64,000 nt of DNA from Candidatus Villigracilis vicinus. Lineage in GTDB: Bacteria; Chloroflexota; Anaerolineae; Anaerolineales; Villigracilaceae. The notes under the pieces are model-generated. The model was not told where the DNA came from. It worked only from the letters and a program-made list of their open reading frames with translations, and made no database searches. The position numbers were made by a program, and so were the translations under genes. This document shows positions 24,534 to 32,938 of the stretch, in pieces (the stretch's first letter is position 1; every line of letters starts with the position of its first letter). Location of the stretch: contig JADKIL010000007.1 in NCBI GenBank assembly GCA_016721315.1, positions 62,001 through 126,000 of the forward strand. The letters are read 5' to 3'.

Positions 24534-25442
24534 TTACTTCTTCGAGTCTTTACCGAGGAAATTATCCAGCATGCTGGTGAATTCCATCGGGAAGATGTAC
24601 TTGGTGGACGGGCTCATACCCATGGACTTGAGCGTTTCGAAATATTGAAGCGTCATGGTCTTTTGGTCGATCTTGTTCGCAGCGGAGAAGATGGTCTCCA
24701 ACGCCTGGGCAAAACCTTGAGCGCGCAGCAGTTGCGCCTGTCGTTCACCTTCCGCTTGCAAAATGGCAGACTGCTTCTGACCTTCTGCGCGTAAGATGTT
24801 GGATTGCTTTTCACCTTCTGCCACGTTAACGGCGGCTTCACGCGTACCGGTCGATTCGGTCACCACAGCGCGGCGGATACGTTCCGCCGACATCTGGCGG
24901 TTCATGGCATCCTGCACATCACGCGGAGGAATGATCTCGCGGATCTCAACGTTGGTCACCTTGACACCCCAACGCTCAGTCACTTCATCAAGACGGGTGC
25001 GCAGCATATTGTTGATATGTTCACGTTCGGAAAGAACATCATCCAATGGGATACCACCGATAACCGCACGCAACGTGGTTGCCGCGATACCAGCCGCAGC
25101 TGATTCGAAATTTCCGACCTGCAGAACAGACTGGGCAGGATCGAGAACTTTGTAATACCACAGGAAGTCAATCGAAATGGGCGCATTGTCCTTGGTGATC
25201 GAGGTTTGATGAGGAACCTCGCGAACCTGTTCACGCAGGTCCACTTTCACAGGACGGTCTACACCGGGGATCAGAAAAACCAGACCCGGACCCTTGGGCT
25301 TTTCCAGAACACGACCCAGACGAAAAACAACCAGGCGCTGATATTCTGGAACAACACGAACCATGTTGAACACAGCGATCAGGGCTACGAATAAAATTAC
25401 GCCGACCAAACACAGACCAGCACTTGCAAACGCACCGTTCAT
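24534..25442 (-). CDS. SPFH/Band 7 protein, slipin type
   Basis: The 302-residue protein has an N-terminal membrane helix (CLVGVILFVALIAVFNMV), then the Band 7 domain with VPEYQRLVVFRLGRV, GPGLVFLIPGVDRPVKVDLR and ITKDNAPISIDFLWYYKV, then the helical region ILRAEGQKQSAILQAEG. This is the prokaryotic slipin (stomatin) pattern. Slipins form oligomeric membrane microdomains and are usually paired with NfeD. The NfeD gene lies just upstream at 25473-26066, so the pair forms an operon. The DUF at the C-terminus is short. Confidence 0.93.
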   Translation of the reverse strand: MNGAFASAGLCLVGVILFVALIAVFNMVRVVPEYQRLVVFRLGRVLEKPKGPGLVFLIPGVDRPVKVDLREQVREVPHQTSITKDNAPISIDFLWYYKVLDPAQSVLQVGNFESAAAGIAATTLRAVIGGIPLDDVLSEREHINNMLRTRLDEVTERWGVKVTNVEIREIIPPRDVQDAMNRQMSAERIRRAVVTESTGTREAAVNVAEGEKQSNILRAEGQKQSAILQAEGERQAQLLRAQGFAQALETIFSAANKIDQKTMTLQYFETLKSMGMSPSTKYIFPMEFTSMLDNFLGKDSKK

Positions 25443-25472
25443 ATTCTCTCCTTTGAAAATTTAAAAATCGAA

Positions 25473-26066
25473 TTAACTGAAACCTTCAACAACGAGGACA
25501 AAACCCTCGCGGCGAACCACACGAATATGACTTCCAACGGAGATCACGCTGCCGCTTTTTGCCGACCACAACTCTCCGTTTACGTAAACACTTCCATCCT
25601 CATGGATGGTTGTACGAGCCTCTCCCGTTTGTCCTACAAGCGCGTCCAGGTCATGAGTCGGGCGGACACTTGCAGCCTGAAGCGATTTACGAACAATTAA
25701 CCATAAGAAAACCGCCACCAGCCCGGAAGACAAAATCGCAACCAATGGATTGACCGCCGGTCTCCAACCATCCACAGCGAAAAGAAAAACAGAACCGATC
25801 ACCAGTAGAAAGATGGACAGCCCCAAAAATATCTCCCGTTTGGGCTTTTGCACCGCATAAACAAAAGGCGCGATGCTTAACACCAAAAGGAATAAAGCCC
25901 ACCAATTCATGGGAAGGTTATACACCGCATAGCCTGCCAGCAAAAAGCAGAACAAAGACCCCACTTCCAACATCCCGGTCCCCGGTGTGACAATGGCTAA
26001 AAAGCCAAGCACCACCCCTCCAAGAAGGATCAAATAGGCAATATTCGGGTCCAAAAGGAAATCCAT
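25473..26066 (-). CDS. NfeD family membrane protein (short form)
   Basis: The 197-residue protein has four to five helices in its N-terminal 115 residues and a C-terminal OB-fold domain (LVGQTGEARTTIHEDGSVYVNGELW, then HIRVVRREGFVLVVEGF). It lacks the N-terminal ClpP-like protease of long NfeD forms. The OB fold interacts with slipin in known pairs. It starts the slipin operon and is divergent from the wecC gene. The 132-base gap to 26199 contains the wecC -10 box. Confidence 0.88.
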   Translation of the reverse strand: MDFLLDPNIAYLILLGGVVLGFLAIVTPGTGMLEVGSLFCFLLAGYAVYNLPMNWWALFLLVLSIAPFVYAVQKPKREIFLGLSIFLLVIGSVFLFAVDGWRPAVNPLVAILSSGLVAVFLWLIVRKSLQAASVRPTHDLDALVGQTGEARTTIHEDGSVYVNGELWSAKSGSVISVGSHIRVVRREGFVLVVEGFS

Positions 26067-26160
26067 TATTGTGCCTCCAAATAATTATACAACACCATTA
26101 TCGTACAAGAACTTACGATTTATAACCCATAACGTTGCCAAATCAATCCCCCAGCGGTTG

Positions 26161-26166
26161 TATAAT
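26161..26166 (+). promoter_or_regulatory. TATAAT -10 box of the wecC gene
   Basis: The box TATAAT lies 32 bases before the GTG. TTGCCA lies 20 bases upstream of it, too far for a good -35. The leader carries a CAGGAG ribosome binding site. Confidence 0.6.
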
Positions 26167-26198
26167 GGTTGTGAGAATTCACTCCTACAGGAGATCAT

Positions 26199-27515
26199 GT
26201 GAAATATAACAAATTATGCGTCATTGGGCTGGGGTACATTGGTCTACCTACAGCCTCCACTTTTGCCATGAATGGGGTCGACACCCTCGGCGTGGATATC
26301 AGCCCCGCCATCATTGACACCCTCAACCGTGGCGAGATCCACATCCATGAACCCGGCTTGGGTGAAGCCTTTGAGAGCGCCCGTCAAAGCGGAAAATTCA
26401 AAGCCGCCCTCAAACCCGAGCCTGCCGATGCCTTCATCATCGCTGTCCCCACCCCGTTTAAACACGACGAGACTGGCACCTACCAGAACACGACCTACAA
26501 ACTAGCGGATATGGGCGCTGTGATCGCCGCCGCCGAATCCATCGTTCCATATTTGAGGAAAGGGAATATCGTCGTGCTCGAGTCGACATCGCCGCCTCGT
26601 ACGACCATTGATCTGGTTGCCCCCATCCTGGAGAGATCTTCACTGAAAGCGGGAATCGACTTTCACCTTTGCTACTCACCCGAGCGTGTCCTGCCAGGGC
26701 AGATCTTGCGCGAACTGATCGAGAACTCCCGCGTCATTGGCGGCGTAACACCCGAATCTGCACAAGCGGGCGCAGCGTTATATTCGATCTTCGTTAAAGG
26801 GGAGATCATCCAAACCGATGCCACCACCGCTGAGATGGTTAAACTGATGGAGAACACCTATCGCGACGTCAACATTGCCATAGCTAATGAGTTTTCGCGC
26901 CTTGCAGATAAATTTGGTGTAGACGTCTGGGAAGCAATCCCCATTGCCAACCTGCATCCGCGTGTCAAGATCCTCAACCCAGGTCCCGGCGTCGGTGGAC
27001 ATTGCATCAGCGTTGACCCATGGTTCTTCGTTGAAGCGGCACCAGAGCTAACCCCGCTTATCTATCATTCAAGGCAGGTCAATGACTCACAACCTCATTT
27101 TGTGGTCGAGACAGTCAAACGCACACTTGGCTCGCTTAAAGGAAAAAAGATAGCCGCCCTCGGGCTCGCCTACAAACCGGATGTGGACGACCTGCGCGAA
27201 AGCCCTGCCGTAGAAGTAGTACATCTACTACAAAATGAAGGCGCACACGTAACAGCGTGTGAACCGTTCAAACCGGACGCGCAACTTCCTGGCATCACGA
27301 TCGCCCCCACCTTCGAGGATTCGATAAAGGAAGCAGATGCACTTCTCTTCCTTGTAAAACACTCGGAATTTACTCAACTATCCCCCGAGAGCGTATCAAA
27401 GAAAACGAAAGCCCGCATCATCATTGATACCGTCCAAGGATGGACTGCCGCCCAATGGCAGAATGCCGGTTTCCGCTTTATCAAATTGGGGTCAGGCAAA
27501 ACACCAAATCATTAA
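26199..27515 (+). CDS. wecC: UDP-N-acetyl-D-mannosaminuronate dehydrogenase
   Basis: The 438-residue protein oxidises UDP-N-acetylmannosamine to UDP-N-acetylmannosaminuronate with NAD+. It has the N-terminal Rossmann motif VIGLGYIGLPTA and the catalytic Cys in GVGGHCISVDPWF, followed by the C-terminal UDP-sugar domain (GLAYKPDVDDLRESPAVEV). The start is a GTG with CAGGAG six bases upstream, which gives KYNKLCVIG right at the start. The UDP-GlcNAc 2-epimerase gene follows at 27719, so the two form a UDP-ManNAcA pathway for a cell-surface polysaccharide. Transferase genes are not in the window. Confidence 0.93.
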   Translation: MKYNKLCVIGLGYIGLPTASTFAMNGVDTLGVDISPAIIDTLNRGEIHIHEPGLGEAFESARQSGKFKAALKPEPADAFIIAVPTPFKHDETGTYQNTTYKLADMGAVIAAAESIVPYLRKGNIVVLESTSPPRTTIDLVAPILERSSLKAGIDFHLCYSPERVLPGQILRELIENSRVIGGVTPESAQAGAALYSIFVKGEIIQTDATTAEMVKLMENTYRDVNIAIANEFSRLADKFGVDVWEAIPIANLHPRVKILNPGPGVGGHCISVDPWFFVEAAPELTPLIYHSRQVNDSQPHFVVETVKRTLGSLKGKKIAALGLAYKPDVDDLRESPAVEVVHLLQNEGAHVTACEPFKPDAQLPGITIAPTFEDSIKEADALLFLVKHSEFTQLSPESVSKKTKARIIIDTVQGWTAAQWQNAGFRFIKLGSGKTPNH

Positions 27516-27557
27516 TTTCCCGCCGCAGACTCCTCGCAGTGTTGCGCCCCTCCTGCA

Positions 27558-27580
27558 ACTGCCTGCAACACACAGGCAGT
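27558..27580 (+). other. 8-bp hairpin in the wecC-wecB gap
   Basis: ACTGCCTG and CAGGCAGT pair with a 7-base loop. No T-run follows, so it is not a typical terminator. The rest of the 203-base gap holds no recognisable gene or element. Confidence 0.4.
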
Positions 27581-27718
27581 ATCACCACCACAGGACGATA
27601 ACAAAATTGCCAGGAATATCTGGAGAAGAATGACCCGAAATAGCGGATGTTTGAGATTGAATGCTCGCATTGTTTGGTCTCCTATCACCTTAGTTGGAAA
27701 TTAGACCACAAAGGAACT

Positions 27719-28873
27719 ATGAAAATCCTTACAGTTTTTGGAACCCGCCCCGAAGCCGTAAAAATGGCACCGGTAGTCAAGCGCCTCGCCGCCACCCCCG
27801 GGATTGAAGCACGGGTTTGTGTCACCGCCCAGCACCGCCAAATGCTCGATCAGGTACTGGGTCTATTCAACATCCAACCTGATTATGATCTAAATCTGAT
27901 GCGCGACGGACAATCGTTGGCGCAATTAAGTGCAGATATCTTCACCCACCTCGACCCGGTTCTCGAAGACTTCCAACCAGACTGGGTACTCGCACAAGGC
28001 GACACAACCACAGTTGCCATTACCTCACTGCTTAGTTACTACCGTCGCATCAAATTTGGACACGTCGAAGCCGGCCTGCGCACCCATGACAAATGGGCGC
28101 CATTCCCTGAAGAAGTCAACCGCCGTATTGCAGGTGTGGTGGCGGACCTGCACTTCGCCCCTACACAGTGGTCGAAAAACAACCTCCTTCGCGAAGGCGT
28201 AAATGAGAAGATGATCAAAGTGACGGGTAATACGGTCATTGACGCACTTCAGTTCGTATCGCAACAACCAGAGCCGGATGAAATTCGTGTTTTACTAGAA
28301 AAATTAGGGATTAGCAATGAAAAACGCATATCAAGTAAAAGCCCTTCCTTGGGTTCGCGCCGTCTCGTTTTAGTGACCGCCCATCGACGCGAAAATTTTG
28401 GTGAGGCAATGGAAAATATTTGCAAAGCACTGATCGAAATTGCCAATCGCGGCGATGTTGAAATTGTTTATCCGGTACATCTAAACCCCAATGTACAGGA
28501 ACCAGTCAATCGCTTATTGAAAAATATCGAACATATCACCCTCCTACCTCCGCTTGATTATTTACCGCTCGTCCATTTAATGAAACATGCCTATATTATC
28601 CTGACCGACTCAGGCGGTATTCAAGAAGAAGCACCTGCCTTTGGTATTCCCACCCTCGTTTTGCGAGATGTAACAGAACGACCCGAGGGCGTAGAAGCAG
28701 GAACTCTAAAGCTTGTTGGCACGGAAACCAACCGAATCGTAATAGAAGCGCAAAAACTTCTAGATGAAAAACCCACCTACGATGCCATGTCATTTTCCGC
28801 AAATCCTTATGGCGATGGAACCTCAGCGGAAAAAATCATCCACGCATTGATGATTGGTAGGGAAAACACCTAA
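27719..28873 (+). CDS. wecB: UDP-N-acetylglucosamine 2-epimerase (non-hydrolysing)
   Basis: The 384-residue protein interconverts UDP-GlcNAc and UDP-ManNAc in the cytoplasm. It opens with the family signature VFGTRPEAVKMAPV and contains HVEAGLRTHD, TDSGGIQEEAPAFG and VLRDVTERPEGVEAGT. The start ATG is set at 27719-27721 because AAAGGA lies just before it and the family begins with KILTVFGTRPE. The longer frame from 27647 adds 24 residues with no family counterpart. Its product feeds WecC (26199-27515). The gene has more A/T-rich codons than wecC, as seen in the region 28290-28800. Confidence 0.94.
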   Translation: MKILTVFGTRPEAVKMAPVVKRLAATPGIEARVCVTAQHRQMLDQVLGLFNIQPDYDLNLMRDGQSLAQLSADIFTHLDPVLEDFQPDWVLAQGDTTTVAITSLLSYYRRIKFGHVEAGLRTHDKWAPFPEEVNRRIAGVVADLHFAPTQWSKNNLLREGVNEKMIKVTGNTVIDALQFVSQQPEPDEIRVLLEKLGISNEKRISSKSPSLGSRRLVLVTAHRRENFGEAMENICKALIEIANRGDVEIVYPVHLNPNVQEPVNRLLKNIEHITLLPPLDYLPLVHLMKHAYIILTDSGGIQEEAPAFGIPTLVLRDVTERPEGVEAGTLKLVGTETNRIVIEAQKLLDEKPTYDAMSFSANPYGDGTSAEKIIHALMIGRENT

Positions 28874-28920
28874 TTTTAGTCAAGATAGTAGTTTGTAATG
28901 TGCTGAGGTATGTTTCTGAG

Positions 28921-28926
28921 TATAAT
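28921..28926 (+). promoter_or_regulatory. TATAAT -10 box of the secreted-protein gene
   Basis: TATAAT lies 17 bases before the ATG at 28944 in 'gagtataatc'. No clear -35 was seen. Confidence 0.5.
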
Positions 28927-28943
28927 CACAATTGGAAGCAGCA

Positions 28944-29882
28944 ATGAGAAAAACACTCACCCCCCTCGTTCTTATGGTTATGCTCCTGACTAGTTGGAGC
29001 CCTGTTTTCGCGCAAACAGTGGAAACCAAATACTTCAGCGAGACCGGTCATAATGTCTCAGGCGACCTCCTGAATTTTTACAATAGCGCCCCGAACGCTG
29101 ACTATCTTTATGGGTACCCAATTACCGAGCAATTCACAAGCAAAGACGGGAAGAACGTTCAATACTTCCAACGGGCACGGTTTGAATACCAAGCCGACCT
29201 TCCCGAAGGACAACGTGTAAAACTTACCCCGCTTGGGCGCGAAACATACGTTACTACTGGTCCCCTGAACGTAGGCAACTCATTTGCCTGCCGCACTTAT
29301 GCCGAAACCGGCTTCGCCGTTTGTTTTGCCTTCCTTGAATTTCTGGATCAAAACGGCGGGACAACACAATTCGGGTTTCCGATCTCAGGGTTCGAATATC
29401 ACGAGAATAAGATCGTTCAGTACTTCGAAAACGCCCGCCTCGAATGGCAGCCTTGGAGAGCCGAAGGACTGCGTGTGGTCATTTCAGATTTGGGACGCGC
29501 CTACTTCGACAAATTGGGCGAAGACCCTGCTCTACTTGCGCCGGTCAGCCCGCTGGACAATGCGCCGCGTGTTATCACTGAATTACGGGTACGTGCCTTT
29601 GTATGGAAAGCTGTCACCCTCACAAACGACACGCAGATGATCTACGTGATCGTTCAAGACCAAAACATGCAGCCCGTATCTGGTGCAGCCTGTACCGCCG
29701 AGGTCAATTGGTCCAACGGTGCAAAAGACGCCACTACCATCAATAGTGACGCGAACGGCGTCGGCATCGTTTCGCTGGCGTTCAACAACCAGCCGTATGG
29801 CAGCCTGATCTACACCGACATCGTTTGCAAGTACAACGATCTGGAAGGCAAAACAACCACATCCTTCCGCATCTGGTACTAA
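28944..29882 (+). CDS. Secreted protein with duplicated ETGHNVSG-type module and C-terminal Ig-like domain
   Basis: The 312-residue protein has a signal peptide ending at PVFAQ (about residue 23). Two tandem modules of about 75 residues follow. Module 1 (about 29-105) has YFSETGHNVSG, YLYGYPITEQF, VQYFQRARFEY and KLTPLGRETY. Module 2 (about 112-190) has YAETGFAVCF, QFGFPISGFEY, VQYFENARLEW and VISDLGRAYF. The C-terminal 115 residues look like an Ig-like (Big) domain, with DANGVGIVSLAF. I recall the module from Chloroflexota secreted proteins but know no function; it may bind a cell-wall or carbohydrate ligand. The ATG at 28944 has GGAAG upstream. A TTG start 12 bases earlier is less likely. 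Confidence 0.75.
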   Translation: MRKTLTPLVLMVMLLTSWSPVFAQTVETKYFSETGHNVSGDLLNFYNSAPNADYLYGYPITEQFTSKDGKNVQYFQRARFEYQADLPEGQRVKLTPLGRETYVTTGPLNVGNSFACRTYAETGFAVCFAFLEFLDQNGGTTQFGFPISGFEYHENKIVQYFENARLEWQPWRAEGLRVVISDLGRAYFDKLGEDPALLAPVSPLDNAPRVITELRVRAFVWKAVTLTNDTQMIYVIVQDQNMQPVSGAACTAEVNWSNGAKDATTINSDANGVGIVSLAFNNQPYGSLIYTDIVCKYNDLEGKTTTSFRIWY

Positions 29883-29884
29883 CC

Positions 29885-29912
29885 AAAAACTCCCGAACCG
29901 GGAGTTTTTTTA
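29885..29912 (+). terminator. Rho-independent terminator
   Basis: AAAACTCCCG-AAC-CGGGAGTTTTTTT follows the secreted-protein gene directly. Tight stem, short loop and a run of seven T. It also lies at the end of the convergent PyrK-like gene. Confidence 0.92.
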
Positions 29913-30584
29913 TTAAAGCTCCCCAAGCCCAAACACAGGACCATCTTTACAGATCATTTTCCAATCATGATGGAGACTCAACGCGCAGACTCCACATTCT
30001 GCCTGTGCGCCGCAGGGCATAGGGGTACGGACAAGAACCTGCGCCTCAACTTTTGACGTTACCTGCTCCTGCCCTGCCAACATCTCTTTTAACCGATCCA
30101 AATTTTCCCTATTCACATCCACGGCGGCATAGTCAGCCCAACGAAGCGTATCCACTAAGGCTTTCAGCGGCTGAACCTCGACCACTTCGGGCAGGTCTTC
30201 GGTTTGCGTATCGCAGATCACGACCACCTCGGCGTTTTGTTTCAGGGCTAAAGACAATAATCCTTGTAACCGGGCTGGCGTATCGTCGAAGGCGACCAGC
30301 ACCACTTTCCGTACGGCAAGTGGAAGTGAGAAACCATGCCCGATCGGTCCGCGTATAGTGAGTGAGTGACCGGGGCGCCACACGGATGGCAAAGGTGGCG
30401 CGGAGCGAAATCCGCCTTGAGAAGCGGGTTGGCTGGAGAAAACCGAAACAGCCAGAGACGCGTCTGAACCGTCGGCATGGACAAGGAGATACTGCCCGGG
30501 AGCTGGAGTCAGCTCGGGCGGGCAGGTGATGCGGGCGGAGCCATCTAAAAAGATCTCTTCAAGTTTGGCTTTGGCTGTTTTCAT
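29913..30584 (-). CDS. PyrK-like iron-sulfur electron-transfer subunit (orphan)
   Basis: The protein is 223 residues. The middle resembles ferredoxin-reductase-type domains, with GPIGHGFSLP, which is seen in dihydroorotate dehydrogenase electron-transfer subunits. The C-terminal cysteines (PCGAQAECGVC and later WKMICKDGPVF) match a PyrK [2Fe-2S] site, but the first spacing is five rather than four residues. The usual flavin motif (RPxS) is replaced by LAVSVFSS, so the FAD site may be weak or lost. No pyrD is adjacent. The ATG at 30584 is preferred over the frame from 30620, which adds 12 unrelated residues. It may serve another oxidoreductase. Confidence 0.7.
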   Translation of the reverse strand: MKTAKAKLEEIFLDGSARITCPPELTPAPGQYLLVHADGSDASLAVSVFSSQPASQGGFRSAPPLPSVWRPGHSLTIRGPIGHGFSLPLAVRKVVLVAFDDTPARLQGLLSLALKQNAEVVVICDTQTEDLPEVVEVQPLKALVDTLRWADYAAVDVNRENLDRLKEMLAGQEQVTSKVEAQVLVRTPMPCGAQAECGVCALSLHHDWKMICKDGPVFGLGEL

Positions 30585-30626
30585 TGGAAAAATATTAACA
30601 CGCTTCGATGACACAGGCAAGAAGGT

Positions 30627-30632
30627 TATAAT
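30627..30632 (+). promoter_or_regulatory. TATAAT -10 box of the SPFH gene
   Basis: TATAAT in 'aaggttataatttc' lies 24 bases before the ATG, with GGAGG in the leader. Confidence 0.55.
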
Positions 30633-30656
30633 TTCAAAATCGAAATTGGAGGAACC

Positions 30657-31670
30657 ATGAATATATCTAGTTTACTGCAAGGCATTGCTTCATTTGCATG
30701 GATGGGTTTTATCGGTATTTTGGTGGCGATCTCAGTACGCGCCAGCCGAAAACAATCGATTGGTGGGTTGAGCACTGCGGCAATCGTTCTTGTTGTTGCT
30801 GCCGTATTACTTACCAGCATTGGCGCCGGTCTAATATTTGTAGAACCAGATGAACTGGCAATAGTTGTGACTGTATTAGGAGAAGGCGGTATTCGACCCG
30901 ACCCGCTGGAATCTGGCTTGCATTGGATTATTCCATTTGCCGAGCGCGTGGAGCGTTACCCCAAGGTCAATCAGAACTATACAATGTCTTCAACACCAGA
31001 CGAAGGCTCAGTGTCTGGCGATGACTCCATTCAGGTCCGTACCAAGGATGGGCAGCAGGTTTACATTGACGCTTCCGTACTTTATGCTGTTGACCCGAAT
31101 AAGGTAGTGCAACTTTATTCTACGTGGAGATTTGATTACGAAGACCAGTTGGTGCGTACGCAAGCCCGCGGTGTCATCCGTGAAGTGGCTTCGCAATATG
31201 GCGTCGAAGAGATCGTCAGCACCAAACGCGCTGAAATGGAGCAATTGATCACCGATCAATTATTGAAGATTTTCAGTGAAAACAACCTGATCATGCGTGA
31301 TTTTGTCCTGCGCAACATCCGTTTCAGTGATGAGTATGCGGCGGCAGTGGAACAGAAACAGATCGCTGAACAGCAGGCGCAACAGGCAGCTTTTGTGGTC
31401 GAGCAAAAGAAACAGGAAGCCGAACAGGCTCGCCAGGTGGCACAAGGCGCAGCAGATGCCGCAGTGATCGCTGCGAAGGGTGAAGCCGAGTCTCTGCTGA
31501 TCCAGGCGCAGGCACAGGCGGAAGCCAACCAGGTCATCTCGCAATCGTTGACTCCGGCATTGGTGCAGTACCAATATGTGCAGAAATTGTCACCCAACGT
31601 TCAGACTATTTTCATCCCCAGCGGCAATCAATTCATCCTGCCATTGCCTGGTACAACTACTGGACAGTAA
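30657..31670 (+). CDS. SPFH/prohibitin-like membrane protein
   Basis: The 337-residue protein has two hydrophobic segments (about 4-24 and 40-62), an SPFH domain starting at FVEPDELAIVVTVLGEGG (about 64-250), and a long Ala/Gln/Glu-rich coiled coil (about 225-300: KQIAEQQAQQAAFVVEQ). This is the prohibitin/HflK-like pattern, unlike the slipin at 24534-25442. Such proteins form large ring-shaped membrane assemblies and often regulate proteases. GGAGG precedes the ATG. The palindrome at 31683-31709 lies between it and selD. Confidence 0.88.
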   Translation: MNISSLLQGIASFAWMGFIGILVAISVRASRKQSIGGLSTAAIVLVVAAVLLTSIGAGLIFVEPDELAIVVTVLGEGGIRPDPLESGLHWIIPFAERVERYPKVNQNYTMSSTPDEGSVSGDDSIQVRTKDGQQVYIDASVLYAVDPNKVVQLYSTWRFDYEDQLVRTQARGVIREVASQYGVEEIVSTKRAEMEQLITDQLLKIFSENNLIMRDFVLRNIRFSDEYAAAVEQKQIAEQQAQQAAFVVEQKKQEAEQARQVAQGAADAAVIAAKGEAESLLIQAQAQAEANQVISQSLTPALVQYQYVQKLSPNVQTIFIPSGNQFILPLPGTTTGQ

Positions 31671-31682
31671 GTAAAAATTACC

Positions 31683-31709
31683 CCTGCCGGGTCTTCAAGA
31701 CCCGGCAGG
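31683..31709. repeat. 27-bp perfect palindromic repeat (GTCTT-N-AAGAC family)
   Basis: CCTGCCGGGTCTT-C-AAGACCCGGCAGG is perfectly self-complementary around one base. It shares its centre (GGTCTT-N-AAGACC-like) with the palindrome at 60132-60164. It is not followed by a T-run, so it is not a classic terminator. Confidence 0.85.
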
Positions 31710-31723
31710 TATTCGAGAAAAAA

Positions 31724-32782
31724 ATGCCCATTCCACAAACCGGACGCGAAATTCGCCTGACATCTCTTTCCGCTTGCGCGGGCTGAGCGTCCAAACTAAG
31801 CGCAGATGCGCTGGCGCAGGTTCTGCGCCCCGTTAAGAATATTTTTGACCCTGCTGCATATCCCGACTTGATGATCGGTCTCGAGTCGCCGGATGATGCG
31901 GCGATATGGCGTTTAAGCGATGAGCAAGCCATTGTAGTTACGACGGACTTTTTCACCCCGGTTGTGGATACCCCCTACGAATACGGTGCCATTGCCGCCG
32001 CGAACAGTCTTTCAGACGTGTATGCAATGGGCGGAAGACCTTTCCTTGCCTTGAATATCGCGGCACTGCCAGACAACCTCCCTCCAGAAGTTTCCAGTGA
32101 GATTTTGCGTGGCGGTGCAGAGAAAGCGCGCGAGGCGGGCGTGGTCATTGCCGGTGGGCATACGGTCAAAGATAAGGAGCCAAAATACGGGTTAGTGGCG
32201 ATCGGGTTCGTGCATCCGCAAAAGATCATTAGTAAAAGTGGATTGAAGCCCGGTGACATTTTGGTATTGACCAAACCGCTGGGAGCCGGTGTTACAACCA
32301 CTGCCCTCAAACAGGAAAAAGCGGAAGCGGCACATGTTACAGAGGCGATTGAATGGATGTCCCGTCTGAATAAATCGGCAAGTGAGCTGGCAGTAGAATT
32401 TGGCGTGCGCGGCGGAACGGATATCACCGGCTTTGGTTTTCTCGGTCACGCTGCTGAAATGATGGAAGCGTCTGATGTGGCTTTACATATCGATTTTTCA
32501 AAAGTGCCGTTCTTAAGCGGCGCACGTAGTTACTCAGAGAGAGGGATATTCCCTGGCGGTGCATTCGATAATAAGGGACATTTTGAAAATCTGGTTGAGT
32601 TTTCTGAAGATTTGAATGAACCTGCCCAAATGCTATTATTCGATCCGCAGACCAGCGGCGGGTTGTTATTCGGTGTGGCAGCGGAAAATCTTGACGCGTT
32701 CATGAATAGAGCTGCTGAAGTTGGTCAGCCAGTATGGGTGATCGGAAATGTCCAGCCGGGCAGAAGAATAAAGGTCAGGTAA
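31724..32782 (+). CDS. selD: Selenide, water dikinase (selenophosphate synthetase), selenoprotein
   Basis: The gene starts at ATG 31724 (GAGAAAAAAATG) and contains an in-frame TGA at 31784-31786, codon 21, in the context LSACAG-U-ASKLS. This is the SelD active-site position (Cys or Sec in the GCG loop). After the TGA the frame is continuous to the TAA at 32782, giving 352 residues including Sec. Motifs include the ATP-binding VVTTDFFTPVV, GGHTVKDKEPKYG and a GG-rich C-terminal DPQTSGGLL. SelD makes selenophosphate from selenide and ATP for Sec and selenouridine synthesis. A hairpin downstream of the TGA can act as SECIS. If the TGA were a real stop, only a product lacking the catalytic residue would remain. 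Confidence 0.92.
31784..31829 (+). promoter_or_regulatory. Sec UGA codon with candidate bacterial SECIS hairpin
   Basis: After the TGA at 31784-31786, GGCGCAG (31813-31819) pairs with CTGCGCC (31823-31829) around GTT. The loop lies about 33 bases past the TGA, within the range known for bacterial SECIS elements, and its first bases are G-rich as in known loops. A stem-loop is visible; that it works as SECIS is inferred. Confidence 0.65.
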
Positions 32783-32783
32783 C

Positions 32784-32930
32784 GTGTTTCGCATTGGGAT
32801 CGTTGAACTCGGAATTACCTGCGCTTTATTTTCGCTGGCGATCATCGTTCCGCTGTTGATCACACGCGGATATGCCCGCCTGAACAAGCGCATGAACCGT
32901 ATTGAAGATAAACTGACAAAAAAGAAGTAA
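32784..32930 (+). CDS. Small single-helix membrane protein (48 aa)
   Basis: A GTG at 32784, just one base after the selD stop, opens a 48-residue frame with CAGGTAAC before it. The sequence starts VFRIGIVELG, continues with one strongly hydrophobic helix (about residues 10-28) and ends in a basic, amphipathic tail (RLNKRMNRIEDKLTKKK). Only one frame fits and the tail is typical of real small proteins. It is probably translated with selD. I know no family and it is too short for standard gene finding. Confidence 0.5.
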   Translation: MFRIGIVELGITCALFSLAIIVPLLITRGYARLNKRMNRIEDKLTKKK

Positions 32931-32938
32931 CTTTCAGG

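Noticed and set aside
27424..27718. Small frames in the wecC-wecB gap
   Set aside because: They overlap the real wecC frame or lack a ribosome binding site and any recognisable pattern.
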